DNA of 64,000 nucleotides from Longimicrobium sp. (GTDB lineage: Bacteria > Gemmatimonadota > Gemmatimonadetes > Longimicrobiales > Longimicrobiaceae), in NCBI GenBank assembly GCA_036389135.1, contig DASVQP010000019.1, forward strand, positions 178,571 to 242,570. The letters run 5' to 3'. Below are positions 8,768 to 19,924 of this stretch, piece by piece. The position numbers and the translations under genes were made by a program. The notes below the pieces were generated by a model, which did no database searches, had not been told where the DNA came from, and saw nothing but the letters and a program-made list of their open reading frames with translations. Numbering within the stretch: position 1 is the stretch's first letter; each line of letters begins with the position of its first letter.

Positions 8768-9321
8768 CGTCCAAGCATCTCCCGCAGAAGCCTGCGCGCC
8801 CGGTGGAGTTGTGCCTTGCACGTGCCCACCGCCGTTCCCTGCATCTCCGCGATCTCCTCGTGCTTGTACCCTTCCACGTCGTGGAGAACCAGCACCGCGC
8901 GTGCGCCCGGCGGCAGCGCCGCGATTGCACGCTCCAGGTCGATCGCGTCGCACGGGTCGTGGCTGCGCGACGGAGTTTCGTATGATTCCAGATCGTCGGT
9001 CACCATCACCTTCGCCACCCTCACCTTCTCCGACCGGCGGTCGCCCAGCACCACGTTCACGGCCAGCCGGTGCAGCCAGGTGCTGAAGGCGCTCTTCCCC
9101 TCGAACGTCCCGATCTTCTCCCACGCACGCACGAATACGTCCTGCGTGAGCTCTTCGGCGCGGCCGGGGTCGCCGCACAGCCGCATGCAGAGTGCGTACA
9201 CCCGCCCCAGGTTCTCGCGGTACAGCTGCTCGAACGCGGCGACGTCGCCCTGTTGTGCGCGCCGCACGGCAAGGCTCGCCGTGGGGGCGAGGACCGTCGG
9301 CTCAGCCTGCATCGCGATCAT
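8764..9321 (-). CDS. ECF RNA polymerase sigma factor (RpoE-like)
   Basis: 185 residues. Sigma region 2 covers about residues 25-95 (VYALCMRLCGDPGRAEELTQDVFVRAWEKI, then AFSTWLHRLAVNVV), and region 4 covers about 125-180 (LPPGARAVLVLHDVEGYKHEEIAEM plus CKAQLHRARRLLREML). No region 3 is present, as expected for the ECF class. The gene heads a minus-strand block with its anti-sigma factor (ATGA overlap), two DUF4097 proteins and a DUF5916 protein, which are probable targets. The start could be the second ATG three codons on; I keep the first. No clear promoter could be read upstream. Confidence 0.93.
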   Translation of the reverse strand: MIAMQAEPTVLAPTASLAVRRAQQGDVAAFEQLYRENLGRVYALCMRLCGDPGRAEELTQDVFVRAWEKIGTFEGKSAFSTWLHRLAVNVVLGDRRSEKVRVAKVMVTDDLESYETPSRSHDPCDAIDLERAIAALPPGARAVLVLHDVEGYKHEEIAEMQGTAVGTCKAQLHRARRLLREMLGR

Positions 9322-9517
9322 CCAATCGCACCGGGGAGGGGTGGGGCTTCCTGCCTTCAGGGATAGGATGCCGCCCGGGGCGCGATGGTTTAAAGGGGTG
9401 GGTGAGGTGCTTCATGGGGGAACACGGCCTGCGGGGGAGCACCGGCCGCGGAGTGGCGGGCGGGGTGGAAGGAGGGGCTGTAAATCTGCCTGTGAGGGGA
9501 CGCGAATCGCCTGGGCG

Positions 9518-9925
9518 CTACATGAGAGCCAGAATCTCGCCGGGCGAGCGTGGCGCGGGTGGACCGCCGCGAAAGTCTTTCTCGTTGCGGGTCACCACGA
9601 AATCCGCACCGATCTTCAATCCCGCCGATACCTGCACGGCATCCTCGAAGTCACCTAGCCCAAGCACAAGGGCCTGGTGGAAGTCCGGCGCTTCCACCGG
9701 CACGACCCGCACGATGCGCAGCAGATCGGTCACGGCAATAGCGGCCACTCGCCGGTCCTTCGCCTTTGCCACAATGTAATGCACGGTCGTGATCGTGTGC
9801 CCCGCGACGTAAGCTTCCGCATGACCGTTCTCGACCGCGGATAACAGCAACGCGGCCTCGACGTCCCAGGGTTTCCTTTCAAGAAACAGGTCGAGAAGGA
9901 CGTTGATGTCGAGCAGGAGCTTCAT
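9518..9925 (-). CDS. PIN-domain ribonuclease toxin (VapC-like)
   Basis: 135 residues with PIN-domain features: MKLLLDINVLLDLFLERKP with the first acidic residue at D6, a central helix with DFHQALVLG, GDFEDAVQVSAGL with the paired acidic residues, and ADFVVTRNEKDF near the C-terminus. These acidic residues bind the metal used to cut RNA. It overlaps the upstream antitoxin gene by four bases (ATGA, 9922-9925), a typical toxin-antitoxin arrangement. Most VapC toxins cleave tRNA or rRNA; the target here is unknown. Length is normal for the family. Confidence 0.85.
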   Translation of the reverse strand: MKLLLDINVLLDLFLERKPWDVEAALLLSAVENGHAEAYVAGHTITTVHYIVAKAKDRRVAAIAVTDLLRIVRVVPVEAPDFHQALVLGLGDFEDAVQVSAGLKIGADFVVTRNEKDFRGGPPAPRSPGEILALM

Positions 9926-10161
9926 CGCCCGTACTTCTCGAGAAGGTGGCGGTGATAATCGTCCTCGTCGACGTCTCCTTTTGCGATCCCCCTCAGCCTG
10001 CGAACAATCGGCGACAGCTCCGACGGGGCTTCATCCAGCGGAAGACGCAACAGGAAATCGCTCACCACCTTGGACAAGCTCGTGGAATGACGTTCACTGT
10101 AGCGCTCGCCGCGTTCGACCGCCGCGGGATCAAGCGACAGGTTCTTCGTAACGCGTGACAT
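9922..10161 (-). CDS. Antitoxin of the VapC-like toxin (DUF6364/RHH type)
   Basis: 79 residues, MSRVTKNLSLDPAAVERGERYSERHSTSLSKVVSDFLLRL at the N-terminus in pieces matching a ribbon-helix-helix fold (beta strand NLSLD, helix AAVERGERYS, turn, helix SLSKVVSDFL). The acidic C-terminal tail (DVDEDDYHRHLLEKYG) would wrap the toxin. The start has a strong ribosome site (GGGAGGAG six or so bases upstream). It is transcribed first and overlaps vapC by ATGA. Direct repeats of ATGCGCA just upstream are candidate operators. Confidence 0.75.
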   Translation of the reverse strand: MSRVTKNLSLDPAAVERGERYSERHSTSLSKVVSDFLLRLPLDEAPSELSPIVRRLRGIAKGDVDEDDYHRHLLEKYGR

Positions 10162-10638
10162 GGCTCCTCCCTTATGCGCATGAGCTCTTTGGAACGATGC
10201 GCACGACCCGCACCCAAGTCAAGGCTCCGGCTGCTCGACCGAGGTTGGGTAGCGCCCCAACGCTTGGGGGCAGCCTGCCTTCGCCGGCTACGGAGGCGGG
10301 GTGCTGCGGGAAGGCTCCTTGGAAGCGGGCTGCGGCGAAGTGCGGGACACGGGCAGACACGCGGGTCTGCCCCTACGGATTTGTGCGAGGGGCGGGGGTC
10401 GAGGCGCGGAGAGGGCGGGCGCGATGAATCGCGCCCCTACGACGACCTGCTCGCGGTAGCGGTGCTCGACGGCGCCAGCGTCGATGGTGAACTCCTCGGC
10501 GAGTGCGAAGCGAGGGCCCGGCCGGGTCCTTGCTCCGCGCGCCGCGGCGCACGATGTTTCGGGATGCTAACAAATCCGCACCCTGGCGCGCCGCCTTCGC
10601 GGCTCGCCGGAACCGCCCATCCCCAGGCGAGAACGCGT
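10162..10638. other. Gene-free spacer with GC-rich hairpin repeats
   Basis: No convincing gene in 477 bp. At 10349-10376 a stem formed by GGGCAGAC and GTCTGCCC is followed by CCTACGGAT; at 10415-10440 lies GGGCGCGATGAATCGCGCCC plus CTAC. Both motifs recur around 36.8, 45.0, 45.9 and 54.2 kb. The part nearest 10638 must hold the promoter of the S9 peptidase, but I cannot identify it. Confidence 0.6.
10174..10204. promoter_or_regulatory. Possible antitoxin operator
   Basis: Two copies of the self-complementary ATGCGCA(T/C), at 10174-10181 and 10197-10204, lie just ahead of the antitoxin start at 10161, spaced 23 bp apart (about two helical turns). RHH antitoxins commonly bind such paired sites to autoregulate. 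Assigned by position and symmetry only. Confidence 0.35.
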
Positions 10639-13122
<2,484 letters not shown>

Positions 13123-13132
13123 CAACAGCGTT

Positions 13133-13222
13133 TCACACAGAGACGCAGAGGAAAAAAGAGAAGGCACAGAGGGCACACGAACCTCTCCTCCTTCTTTCCG
13201 TTTCCTCTGTGTCTCTGTGTGA
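13133..13222. repeat. TCACACAGAG hairpin element, copy 2
   Basis: TCACACAGAGACGCAGAGG begins at 13133, 10 nt after the S9 peptidase stop; the inverted arm CCTCTGTGTCTCTGTGTGA occupies 13204-13222. The loop of about 50 nt is purine-rich on the left half. Confidence 0.8.
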
Positions 13223-13307
13223 TGCGCTGTCAGGAACCGCCGCCACCGTCGCGTGTAACGAGTCGCGACGGTGAACTTTTGTTTCCCCCCAGGGCAAACC
13301 AATCCGA

Positions 13308-15362
13308 ATGACACCTCCCAGGCAGCTCGGCCTGCTGCGGCGCTCCGGCGTCGTGGCAGCGCTGGCGGCGACCAGCCTCGCCGGCACCCTCGCCGCGCAG
13401 GCGGGCAACCCCGCGCTCGGCTTCGACCGCCGCAACTTCGACACGAGCGTCCGCCCGCAGGACGACTTCTTCCGCTACGTCAACGGCGGCTGGCTCAAGA
13501 CCACGCAGATCCCGGCCGACCGCTCCAGCTTCGGCTCCTTCGTGGAGCTGCGCGACCGCAGCGAAGAGTCTCTCCGCGCCATCATCGACGAGGCCGCCGC
13601 CGCCCGCAACGCGCAGCCGGGCTCCGAGACGCAGAAGGTGGGCGACCTCTACCGCAGCTTCATGGACTCGGCGCGGATCGAGGCGGCCGGCATCACGCCG
13701 ATCCGCCCCGAACTGGCCCGCATCGCCGCGCTCCGCGACCGCGCCGCGCTTCCGGAGCTCTTTGCGCACCTGCAGCGCATCGGCGTGCAGACGCCGTTCG
13801 GCTTCGGCGTGGGGCAGGATGCCCGCCAGGCGACCCGCTACATCGCGTCGGCCGGGCAGAGCGGGCTGGGGCTTCCGGACCGCGACTACTACCTGAAGCA
13901 GGACCCCAAGCTCGTCGCCGCCCGCGCCGCGTACCAGACGTACGTGGAGACGCTGCTGCGCCTGTCCGGCGATCGCGACCCCGCCGGCGGCGCCCGCGCC
14001 GTGCTGGCGCTGGAGACGGCGCTGGCCGAGAAGCAGTGGGACCGCGCCCGCAGCCGCGACCGCGAGGCGAGCTACAACCTGCGCACCGTCGCCCAGCTCG
14101 ACTCCATGATGCCGGGCTTCTCCTGGACGCGCTTCCTGCGCGCCGTCGGCGCGGAGAGCACGCCGGGCGTCGTCGTGCGCCAGCCGGACTACATGACGGC
14201 GATGAACCAGATCATCGCCGCCACGCCGGTGCCGGTGCTGCGCCAGTACCTCACGGTGAAGCTGGTCGACAACTACGCATCGGCGCTCAGCTCGCCGTTC
14301 GTCAACGCCCAGTTCGCGTACCGAGGCAGGGCGCTGCAGGGGCTGGAGGCGAACCGCCCCCGCTGGAAGCGCGGCGTGGGCCTGGTGGAGGGCGCGCTCG
14401 GCGAGGCCGCCGGCCGCCTGTACGTGCAGCGCAACTTCCGCCCCGAGAGCCGCGCGCGGATGCAGGAGCTGGTGGCCAACCTGCGCTCCGCCTTCCAGAC
14501 GTCCATCGACTCGCTGGAGTGGATGAGCCCGGCGACCAAGGTGCAGGCGCAGGCCAAGCTGGCGAAGTTCAACGTCAAGATCGGCTACCCCGACCAGTGG
14601 CGTGACTACTCGGCGCTCGAGATCCGCCCGGGTGACCTGGCGGGCAACCTGCGCCGCATCGCCGGGTTCGGCCACAACCGCATGATCCGCCGCCTGGGCC
14701 AGCCCATCGACCGCGGCGAGTGGGGGATGACCCCGCAGACGGTGAACGCGTACTACTCGCCGACGATGAACGAGATCGTCTTCCCCGCGGCGATCCTGCA
14801 GCCTCCCTTCTTCAACCCGGCCGCCGACGACGCGGTGAACTACGGGGGGATCGGGACGGTGATCGGCCACGAGATCAGCCACGGCTTCGACGACCAGGGC
14901 CGCCGCTCGGACGGCGAGGGGAACCTGCGCGACTGGTGGACCGAGGCGGACAATGAGGCGTTCAAGCAGCGTGCGGACGTGCTGGTGGCGCAGTACGGCG
15001 CCTACAGCCCGGCGCCGGGCCTCACCCTCAACGGCCGCCTCACCCTGGGCGAGAACATCGGCGACCTGAGCGGCATCGCGATGGCTTACCGCGCCTACAA
15101 GAAGTCGCTGAACGGCCGCGAGGCCCCGGTGATCGACGGCCTCACGGGCGACCAGCGCTTCTTCATCGGCTTCGCGCAGATCTGGCGCACGCTGATGCGC
15201 GAGGACGCGCTGCGGCAGCAGGTGATGACCGACCCGCACTCGCCGGGCGAGTACCGCACCAACGGCGTCCTCCGCAACATCCCGGAGTTCTACGCCGCCT
15301 TCAACGTCCAGCCCGGCGACAAGATGTACCTGCCGCCGGAGCAACGCGTGAGGATCTGGTAA
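13308..15362 (+). CDS. M13-family metallopeptidase (neprilysin/PepO-like)
   Basis: 684 residues with a signal peptide (SGVVAALAATSLAGTLAAQ). The N-terminal M13 domain opens with PQDDFFRYVNGGWL near residues 45-58. The catalytic domain has the zinc motif HEISH at residues 521-525 and the third ligand in GENIGDLSG (E582, D586), plus the earlier VNAYYSPTMNEIVFPAAILQ block. The C-terminus ends RVRIW, the usual ending being a short basic-Trp tail. Family members are single-site zinc endopeptidases for oligopeptides outside the cytoplasm. It follows the S9 peptidase and is closed by a terminator at 15387. All catalytic residues are present. Confidence 0.95.
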   Translation: MTPPRQLGLLRRSGVVAALAATSLAGTLAAQAGNPALGFDRRNFDTSVRPQDDFFRYVNGGWLKTTQIPADRSSFGSFVELRDRSEESLRAIIDEAAAARNAQPGSETQKVGDLYRSFMDSARIEAAGITPIRPELARIAALRDRAALPELFAHLQRIGVQTPFGFGVGQDARQATRYIASAGQSGLGLPDRDYYLKQDPKLVAARAAYQTYVETLLRLSGDRDPAGGARAVLALETALAEKQWDRARSRDREASYNLRTVAQLDSMMPGFSWTRFLRAVGAESTPGVVVRQPDYMTAMNQIIAATPVPVLRQYLTVKLVDNYASALSSPFVNAQFAYRGRALQGLEANRPRWKRGVGLVEGALGEAAGRLYVQRNFRPESRARMQELVANLRSAFQTSIDSLEWMSPATKVQAQAKLAKFNVKIGYPDQWRDYSALEIRPGDLAGNLRRIAGFGHNRMIRRLGQPIDRGEWGMTPQTVNAYYSPTMNEIVFPAAILQPPFFNPAADDAVNYGGIGTVIGHEISHGFDDQGRRSDGEGNLRDWWTEADNEAFKQRADVLVAQYGAYSPAPGLTLNGRLTLGENIGDLSGIAMAYRAYKKSLNGREAPVIDGLTGDQRFFIGFAQIWRTLMREDALRQQVMTDPHSPGEYRTNGVLRNIPEFYAAFNVQPGDKMYLPPEQRVRIW

Positions 15363-15386
15363 GCGGTCGCTGGACCAGATGAGAAG

Positions 15387-15414
15387 CGGTGGCCCGGAGC
15401 GATCCGTGCCACCG
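15387..15414 (+). terminator. Intrinsic terminator after the M13 peptidase
   Basis: Stem CGGTGGC/GCCACCG (15387-15393 with 15408-15414), one mismatch, then CGGA/TCCG around a GCGA tetraloop; followed by TTTCATTTG. It lies 25 nt past the M13 stop. Confidence 0.75.
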
Positions 15415-15497
15415 TTTCATTTGTAGTTGTGGCCGCAGGAGGAAGGCAAGCGTGCCTCCGCGTCCGTAGCGGAGCTTGGCCGCCGCGTCCCGCTCCT

Positions 15498-16538
15498 TCA
15501 GATCAGCACCGTGAGGTTCAGTGTCCCCAGCACGTCGGCGACGGCGAGCTTCAGCGTCTCGGCCTGGTACGGCATGCCCAGGTCCACCGCGCGCCGGGCG
15601 GCATTCTTGTTGAACACGGGATCGTCCTGCTTCTCGGTGCCCACCGCGTCCGTCGACGCCAGGAAGATCTTCTCCCCTCGGAAGGCGTAATGTTCGGCGC
15701 TCGGGTCGATCTCGTTGGGGTTGCGATGGAAGATTACGCCATCCAGCCGGTCGTAGTTCTGGAAGGCGGCTCTGTTGGCGCGCCAGAAGTTCACGTCCCC
15801 GCCGAGCCCGCCGGAAGATTTCGGTAGCGAGAAGTCGTTGTAGAAGATCAGGCGCCCGCCCAGCGTCTCGCGGTCGATCTCACCCGTCACCCAGTCCGCC
15901 CAGTAGATCCGGTCCCGCCGAACGGCGTCGCCGCCGCCGGGCTCGTTCATGATCTCGTAGAAGACGTTCCAGTAGTCCTTGGTGAGCGCCACCACGTGCT
16001 GGATGTACTTCGCCTGAAGCTCCTTCTGCTTCGCGTTGTGCTGAATGTGGTAGAACTCGGGAAGGCCGCCGATGGGCGTCTTCTCGTCCACGATGAAGTT
16101 GTAGTAGTTGTTCTTCTCGTTCCACGGATTTCTCGGCCAGCGCGTCATGAGGTCGCCGGTCTCGTACTCCAGCCCCGTAGCGTCGAAGAGCGTGATCTGC
16201 ACCGCGAAGCCGCGCGCCGCCGCGTTCGCCAACATCGTCCGCAGGCGCCGGAAGTAGTCGGCGTTGAACGAGTCCAGCTTCCACGTTCCGTTGTTGTCGC
16301 GAAAGTACGGGCTGTACGCGAAGCCGGGCCGGTCGTAGAGCCAGTACGGCAGCATGGGAAAGCGGAAGTAGTTGTTCTTCCGGGCGCGCAGCTCGTCCAG
16401 CGGCGGGGCGGTGTCCACGCTCAGGGCCTCGATGCCCGCCGTATCGCTCCGGCGCGGGTAGATGCCGGCCAGGCACGCCGGGGCGCCGCGGTACAGGAGC
16501 CTGGACCCCTGGCGGGTGAAGCGCTGCTCGAGTGCCAT
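15498..16538 (-). CDS. Cellulase-like (clan GH-A) TIM-barrel protein
   Basis: 346 residues, no signal peptide. The start at 16538 has AGGAGG at the right distance. The chain reads like a glycoside hydrolase of the GH5-like (beta/alpha)8 class: RKNNYFRFPMLPYW, then LANAAARGFAVQITLFDATG, and the acid/base motif NVFYEIMNEPGGGD near residue 200. A plausible nucleophile region lies later (GEKIFLASTDAVG), but I do not see a clear second glutamate, so activity is uncertain. It is convergent with the M13 gene. It may be a divergent glycosidase or an inactive relative; the substrate is unknown. Confidence 0.65.
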   Translation of the reverse strand: MALEQRFTRQGSRLLYRGAPACLAGIYPRRSDTAGIEALSVDTAPPLDELRARKNNYFRFPMLPYWLYDRPGFAYSPYFRDNNGTWKLDSFNADYFRRLRTMLANAAARGFAVQITLFDATGLEYETGDLMTRWPRNPWNEKNNYYNFIVDEKTPIGGLPEFYHIQHNAKQKELQAKYIQHVVALTKDYWNVFYEIMNEPGGGDAVRRDRIYWADWVTGEIDRETLGGRLIFYNDFSLPKSSGGLGGDVNFWRANRAAFQNYDRLDGVIFHRNPNEIDPSAEHYAFRGEKIFLASTDAVGTEKQDDPVFNKNAARRAVDLGMPYQAETLKLAVADVLGTLNLTVLI

Positions 16539-17092
16539 TGCGTCCTCCTCATGGTGGGTTGATGGATCCGCGAAATGGATGCGCCCGGCCCCTCATCGTT
16601 CTGCCTGCCGCCACGCCTGCGGCGACCTTCCCCACCCGCCATGAGCGTCGTCGATCGTCAGAATTATGCGTGGCCTGGCGTGATCGAGTGGACAAAGAAA
16701 GGCAAGAAACGTGGGTCCGCCCATCGCAAGGTAGATGGTTTTCTGCGCGGCACAAGGAAACGTTAGTATGGACGCAAGGCGGCTTGGAGCACCAGAAAGC
16801 CGAGCCCAGGCCTCCTCAAAGACGTGTCCCGAGCATCACGTCAGGTGACTGTGTGTACTTCCGGGTGGGCAGCCGCGCCGAAGGGGGCGCTGCGGGTGAC
16901 GTGCGGCTGGGCGTCGTTCCAGAGTAAGCCTTTCGCCAGGCCGCACGCGCCTGAGCTTGATCGTTCGGCGGCGAGGGGTGAATCCTGTCGTGTTTGTGGT
17001 CCGTACCCGGACATGTCCCGGTTACCGGGCTGGCGCTCCGCAGCAGAACGCGGGTGAAGCCCGACTCCCGTGAGCTGTCACGACCAAAGAAG
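16539..17092. other. Spacer with no clear gene
   Basis: 554 bp, less GC-rich in the middle than its neighbours. The only candidate is a 41-codon frame at 16640-16766 (MSVVDRQNYAWPGVIEW..., basic C-terminus) without a ribosome site; I do not call it. Marks the left border of the accessory stretch. Confidence 0.5.
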
Positions 17093-17596
17093 ATGAATTC
17101 CTGGGGAAAGGCGGCTCTAAGCTGTTCCGCGATCAGCCTGATCCTTCATGTGGCGTCATTCATCATGCCGGCCGCCGTTGGACGGGCGGGCGGCGTCCAT
17201 CTCGCCATCCCGCTCTGCCTGGGTGCGGCGATCTCCATATGGGCAGCGGTACACGCCTTCCGTGAGGATGTGGGAAAGGCACCTGGTCACCTGCCGCGGT
17301 GGGCCGGGATGCTGGGGCTTGCCGCTTTCTTCTATGCGACGGCCAACTTCTTCATCGTTGGCTGGCTGCTGGAGGGTGCAGCACCGGAACGCGTGGGAGA
17401 TACATACGCCCTCTCCGACCATGGCCGAATCGTGCGCTTTGTCACGGCCGCGGAATACTGGAGACTTCGCGGCTACGAGTCCCGGCTATTCAGCGGTTTC
17501 GCAATGGCGTACGGTTTCCTTGCAGCCTTGTATCTGTTGTACCTGCGGCCGGCGCCGCCGAACCAGTCGTTGCAGGCTGACAACCGGCCGGAGTGA
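17093..17596 (+). CDS. Four-helix membrane protein of unknown function
   Basis: 167 residues from the ATG at 17093 (MNSWGKAALSCSAIS). An in-frame extension upstream lacks membrane-protein character and was dropped. Four hydrophobic segments are visible: SCSAISLILHVASFIMPAAVG, VHLAIPLCLGAAISIWAAV, MLGLAAFFYATANFFIVGWL and FAMAYGFLAALYLLYL. The region between helices 3 and 4 is polar and would form a loop. It ends in PPNQSLQADNRPE, a tail seen in other accessory-gene products, but no function can be given. It opens the accessory stretch of small genes on this strand. Confidence 0.6.
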   Translation: MNSWGKAALSCSAISLILHVASFIMPAAVGRAGGVHLAIPLCLGAAISIWAAVHAFREDVGKAPGHLPRWAGMLGLAAFFYATANFFIVGWLLEGAAPERVGDTYALSDHGRIVRFVTAAEYWRLRGYESRLFSGFAMAYGFLAALYLLYLRPAPPNQSLQADNRPE

Positions 17597-17784
17597 CGGC
17601 ACAATTCCCTAGTCCCGGTCAGCCGGCTGCAGCGGATACGGGACCGCGCATGTCTTCAGCCCGGCGCGAGCCTTGCGCGCCGGCCCCGCACCCGTGACCC
17701 TTGTGTCGTTCGGCGACTCACCGCCGGCCCTGGCGGGCAAGCGCGCTACCTGTTTCGCGACCTACGTAACCGGGTCCTACTCCG

Positions 17785-18258
17785 ATGCATGCAACCCGTC
17801 GCTGGTACCCTGTCTACCTGTTCGCCGCGATGCTGTCGGCCTGTGCACCCGCACAGGTCGAGCACCGGCAGCCTCTCGGCACGCCCAGCCCGGAGTCAGA
17901 ACCGGGGCGCGATTGGGTAACCGTCTGGCGCGTTTCCGATGCGTCGCATGAGGTCGATGCGCGTTCAGTGGTTCCGGGAGCGAATGGCACATTCGGACTG
18001 CGGTACCGCGTGCGCATGCCTGCATATACGAACCCTGGGGGAGAGCGGTTCGATCGTGTCGAAGGGCTCGCCGAATACGACTGCGCCGGTCGACGCGAAC
18101 GGACCGGTTCCACGGAGATGAAGCTGGGCAGCACCGTTCTGAGATCATGGCCCGGAACAGGACGGTGGGAGCGGATCTCGGAAAACCGTCGTGAGGTGTT
18201 CCGGAGCATCTGCGCGTATGTCGGTTCACGCGGCAACGGGACTGCTGGACCGAGCTGA
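17785..18258 (+). CDS. Lipoprotein resembling surface-adhesin E
   Basis: 157 residues with a lipoprotein signal (VYLFAAMLSAC, lipobox LSAC). The mature part fits the adhesin-E pattern loosely: a leading W (DWVTVWRVSDASHEVDARSV), a middle strand with YRVRMPAY, and conserved cysteines (EYDCAGRRE and FRSICAYVG) that could form a disulfide. The role is unproven. It lies alone between two unrelated small genes, with 188 nt of spacer before it. Confidence 0.55.
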   Translation: MHATRRWYPVYLFAAMLSACAPAQVEHRQPLGTPSPESEPGRDWVTVWRVSDASHEVDARSVVPGANGTFGLRYRVRMPAYTNPGGERFDRVEGLAEYDCAGRRERTGSTEMKLGSTVLRSWPGTGRWERISENRREVFRSICAYVGSRGNGTAGPS

Positions 18259-18337
18259 TTCCCCAGGGGAAGTGAGCGCTGCAGGTAAGACTTTGCGGCA
18301 TAGTCGCCGCCGCGCGGGAAACCAGAGCGAGGATTTC

Positions 18338-18613
18338 ATGTGCCGAAACATCAAGACTCTGGCCAACTTCGAGCCAGCCGCGACCGATGATGAGGTGCGC
18401 GCCGCCGCACTTCAGTTCGTCCGGAAAGTGAGCGGGACAACCCACCCTTCACGGGCGAACGAAGAGGCCTTCAATCGGGCGGTGGAGGAGATCACGGTGA
18501 GCGCTCGGCGACTCATCGACTCCATCGAGACGAAGTCCTCGCCGCGGAACCGCGAGGAGGAGTCACGGAAGGCGCGGTTGCAGGCGGCGATGCGCTTCGG
18601 CACCCCTGCCTGA
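18338..18613 (+). CDS. DUF2277 family protein
   Basis: 91 residues, start MCRNIKTLANFEPAATDDEV, the invariant beginning of DUF2277 proteins (MCRNIK.L.NFEPPAT). The middle, RAAALQFVRKVSGTTHPSRANEEAFNRAV, also matches the family. GAGGA lies about six bases ahead of the ATG at 18338; longer in-frame upstream sequence is not conserved. The family is widespread, small and mostly helical; it has no known function. It is encoded as a single gene in the accessory stretch. Confidence 0.85.
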   Translation: MCRNIKTLANFEPAATDDEVRAAALQFVRKVSGTTHPSRANEEAFNRAVEEITVSARRLIDSIETKSSPRNREEESRKARLQAAMRFGTPA

Positions 18614-18780
18614 CACGATTGGTTGGCGAGAGCCGGCGTCTTCGGGCGCAGAGCACGGCTGATGCAACGTGAGTGCTCCCGCATTCCGGTGACTCTCCCA
18701 TGAGCCGTTGACTACATCCGCTGGGTGAGCACCGCACCGATGGCGTCCGTTCGGCGACTACCTCCACAAGAGCAGAGTTC

Positions 18781-19896
18781 ATGATCGGCATTCGCTGGAA
18801 GCTCCTGCTGCTGGCGCTCACCGTCGCTCCGGTTTCAGCCCAGGAGCGGCTGCCGGAGCGCCCCGCGCTTCCCCGGGGCGCGGATCCCAACTCATGGGAA
18901 TCCTACTTCGACCTGGGGATGCGTCACATGCCCGGCATGCCTTCGCGAGCGGAGGCAGCATTCTACTGGGCGTCCCGGCTCGACCCCTCCCGAGCCGAGC
19001 CCCTGTACGCGAGATGGGCCGTATTTCACCTGCACGACCTCGGACGCTGGGAACGCTACCTGGATGACGACCCGCGCGTGCTCAGGCGCAGCGAGGTGCT
19101 GCGCGCGGATTCGCTGCGCTGGCACGCCTACCGGCGCAACCCTTTCGTGCACCGGGGCCTGGACCTGTTGCTGATCGACCAGCTGCCGGGGCGCTGGGGC
19201 GGCGATCGAGTCACGCAGGCGTGGATCGCGTACGGTGCGGGGAACTTTGCGCGCGCTGCCGAGGAGTTCGGCCGCATCGCGAACCGCAACCCGCGGTTCG
19301 CGTACTGGGCCGTGCTGGCGAATGTCTCCGCGAGCCGGTTCCCCGAAGCCACCCTCCACCTGGACTCGCTGCTGGCACGTGCCCGCAGGGAGGAGACCCG
19401 GCGCCTCGTGCGCCCCGACGAGTCCAAGGAGATGATCGAGTACGCCCTCGGGCTCCTGCACCGTGCCCGCAACAACAAGGCTGAAGCCGCGGCGGCGATG
19501 CAGCGGGCCCTGCTGGAAAACCTGGCGTTCTACCCGGCACGGGTGCAGCTGGGTGAGATGGCGCTCGAAGAAGGGCGCTTCGCCGAGGCCGTCGATGAGC
19601 TGGAGCAGGCGGCGGAGATCGCGCCAGATGACGGCTACCTGCAGTACCGGCTCGGGGCAGCGTTGCTGCTGGCCGGCAAGTCAGCCGAGGCGGTGAGCGC
19701 GTTGCGCAGCGCCAGCCGCCTGGAGCCATACTACGCCGCGGTCGACCTCCTCCTTGGCGCCGCCCTTGAGCGCGCCGGCGACACATCCGCCGCGAAGGAG
19801 GCGTACAGCCGATATCTCTTGCGCGCACCCCGAGATGCCAGGTTAGAGCGGGAGCGCGCGGAGCGGTGGCTGGCACAGCATCTGGGTGGCTCCTGA
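18781..19896 (+). CDS. Secreted TPR-repeat protein
   Basis: 371 residues with a signal peptide (MIGIRWKLLLLALTVAPVSAQ). The C-terminal half has tetratricopeptide repeats: AYGAGNFARAAEEFGRIANRNP, GLLHRARNNKAEAAAAMQRALLENL, GEMALEEGRFAEAVDELEQAAEIAP, GAALLLAGKSAEAVSALRSASRLEP and GAALERAGDTSAAKEAYSRYLLRAP, roughly residues 150-360. TPRs mediate protein contacts; the partner is unknown. The N-terminal third (ESYFDLGMRHMPGMPSRAEAAFYWASRLDP) is a further repeat-like region. The gene is followed after 28 nt by a membrane/META gene. Confidence 0.8.
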   Translation: MIGIRWKLLLLALTVAPVSAQERLPERPALPRGADPNSWESYFDLGMRHMPGMPSRAEAAFYWASRLDPSRAEPLYARWAVFHLHDLGRWERYLDDDPRVLRRSEVLRADSLRWHAYRRNPFVHRGLDLLLIDQLPGRWGGDRVTQAWIAYGAGNFARAAEEFGRIANRNPRFAYWAVLANVSASRFPEATLHLDSLLARARREETRRLVRPDESKEMIEYALGLLHRARNNKAEAAAAMQRALLENLAFYPARVQLGEMALEEGRFAEAVDELEQAAEIAPDDGYLQYRLGAALLLAGKSAEAVSALRSASRLEPYYAAVDLLLGAALERAGDTSAAKEAYSRYLLRAPRDARLERERAERWLAQHLGGS

Positions 19897-19924
19897 CCCC
19901 GCGCCACTTCTTCGTATTTGGCCC

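Noticed and set aside
13230..15344. 704-codon open frame on the minus strand
   Set aside because: It lies antisense to the M13 peptidase, whose catalytic residues and signal peptide are intact; long antisense frames are expected at this GC content.
16640..16766. 41-codon frame beginning MSVVDRQNYAWP
   Set aside because: No ribosome site, no conserved motif; left as unassigned sequence.
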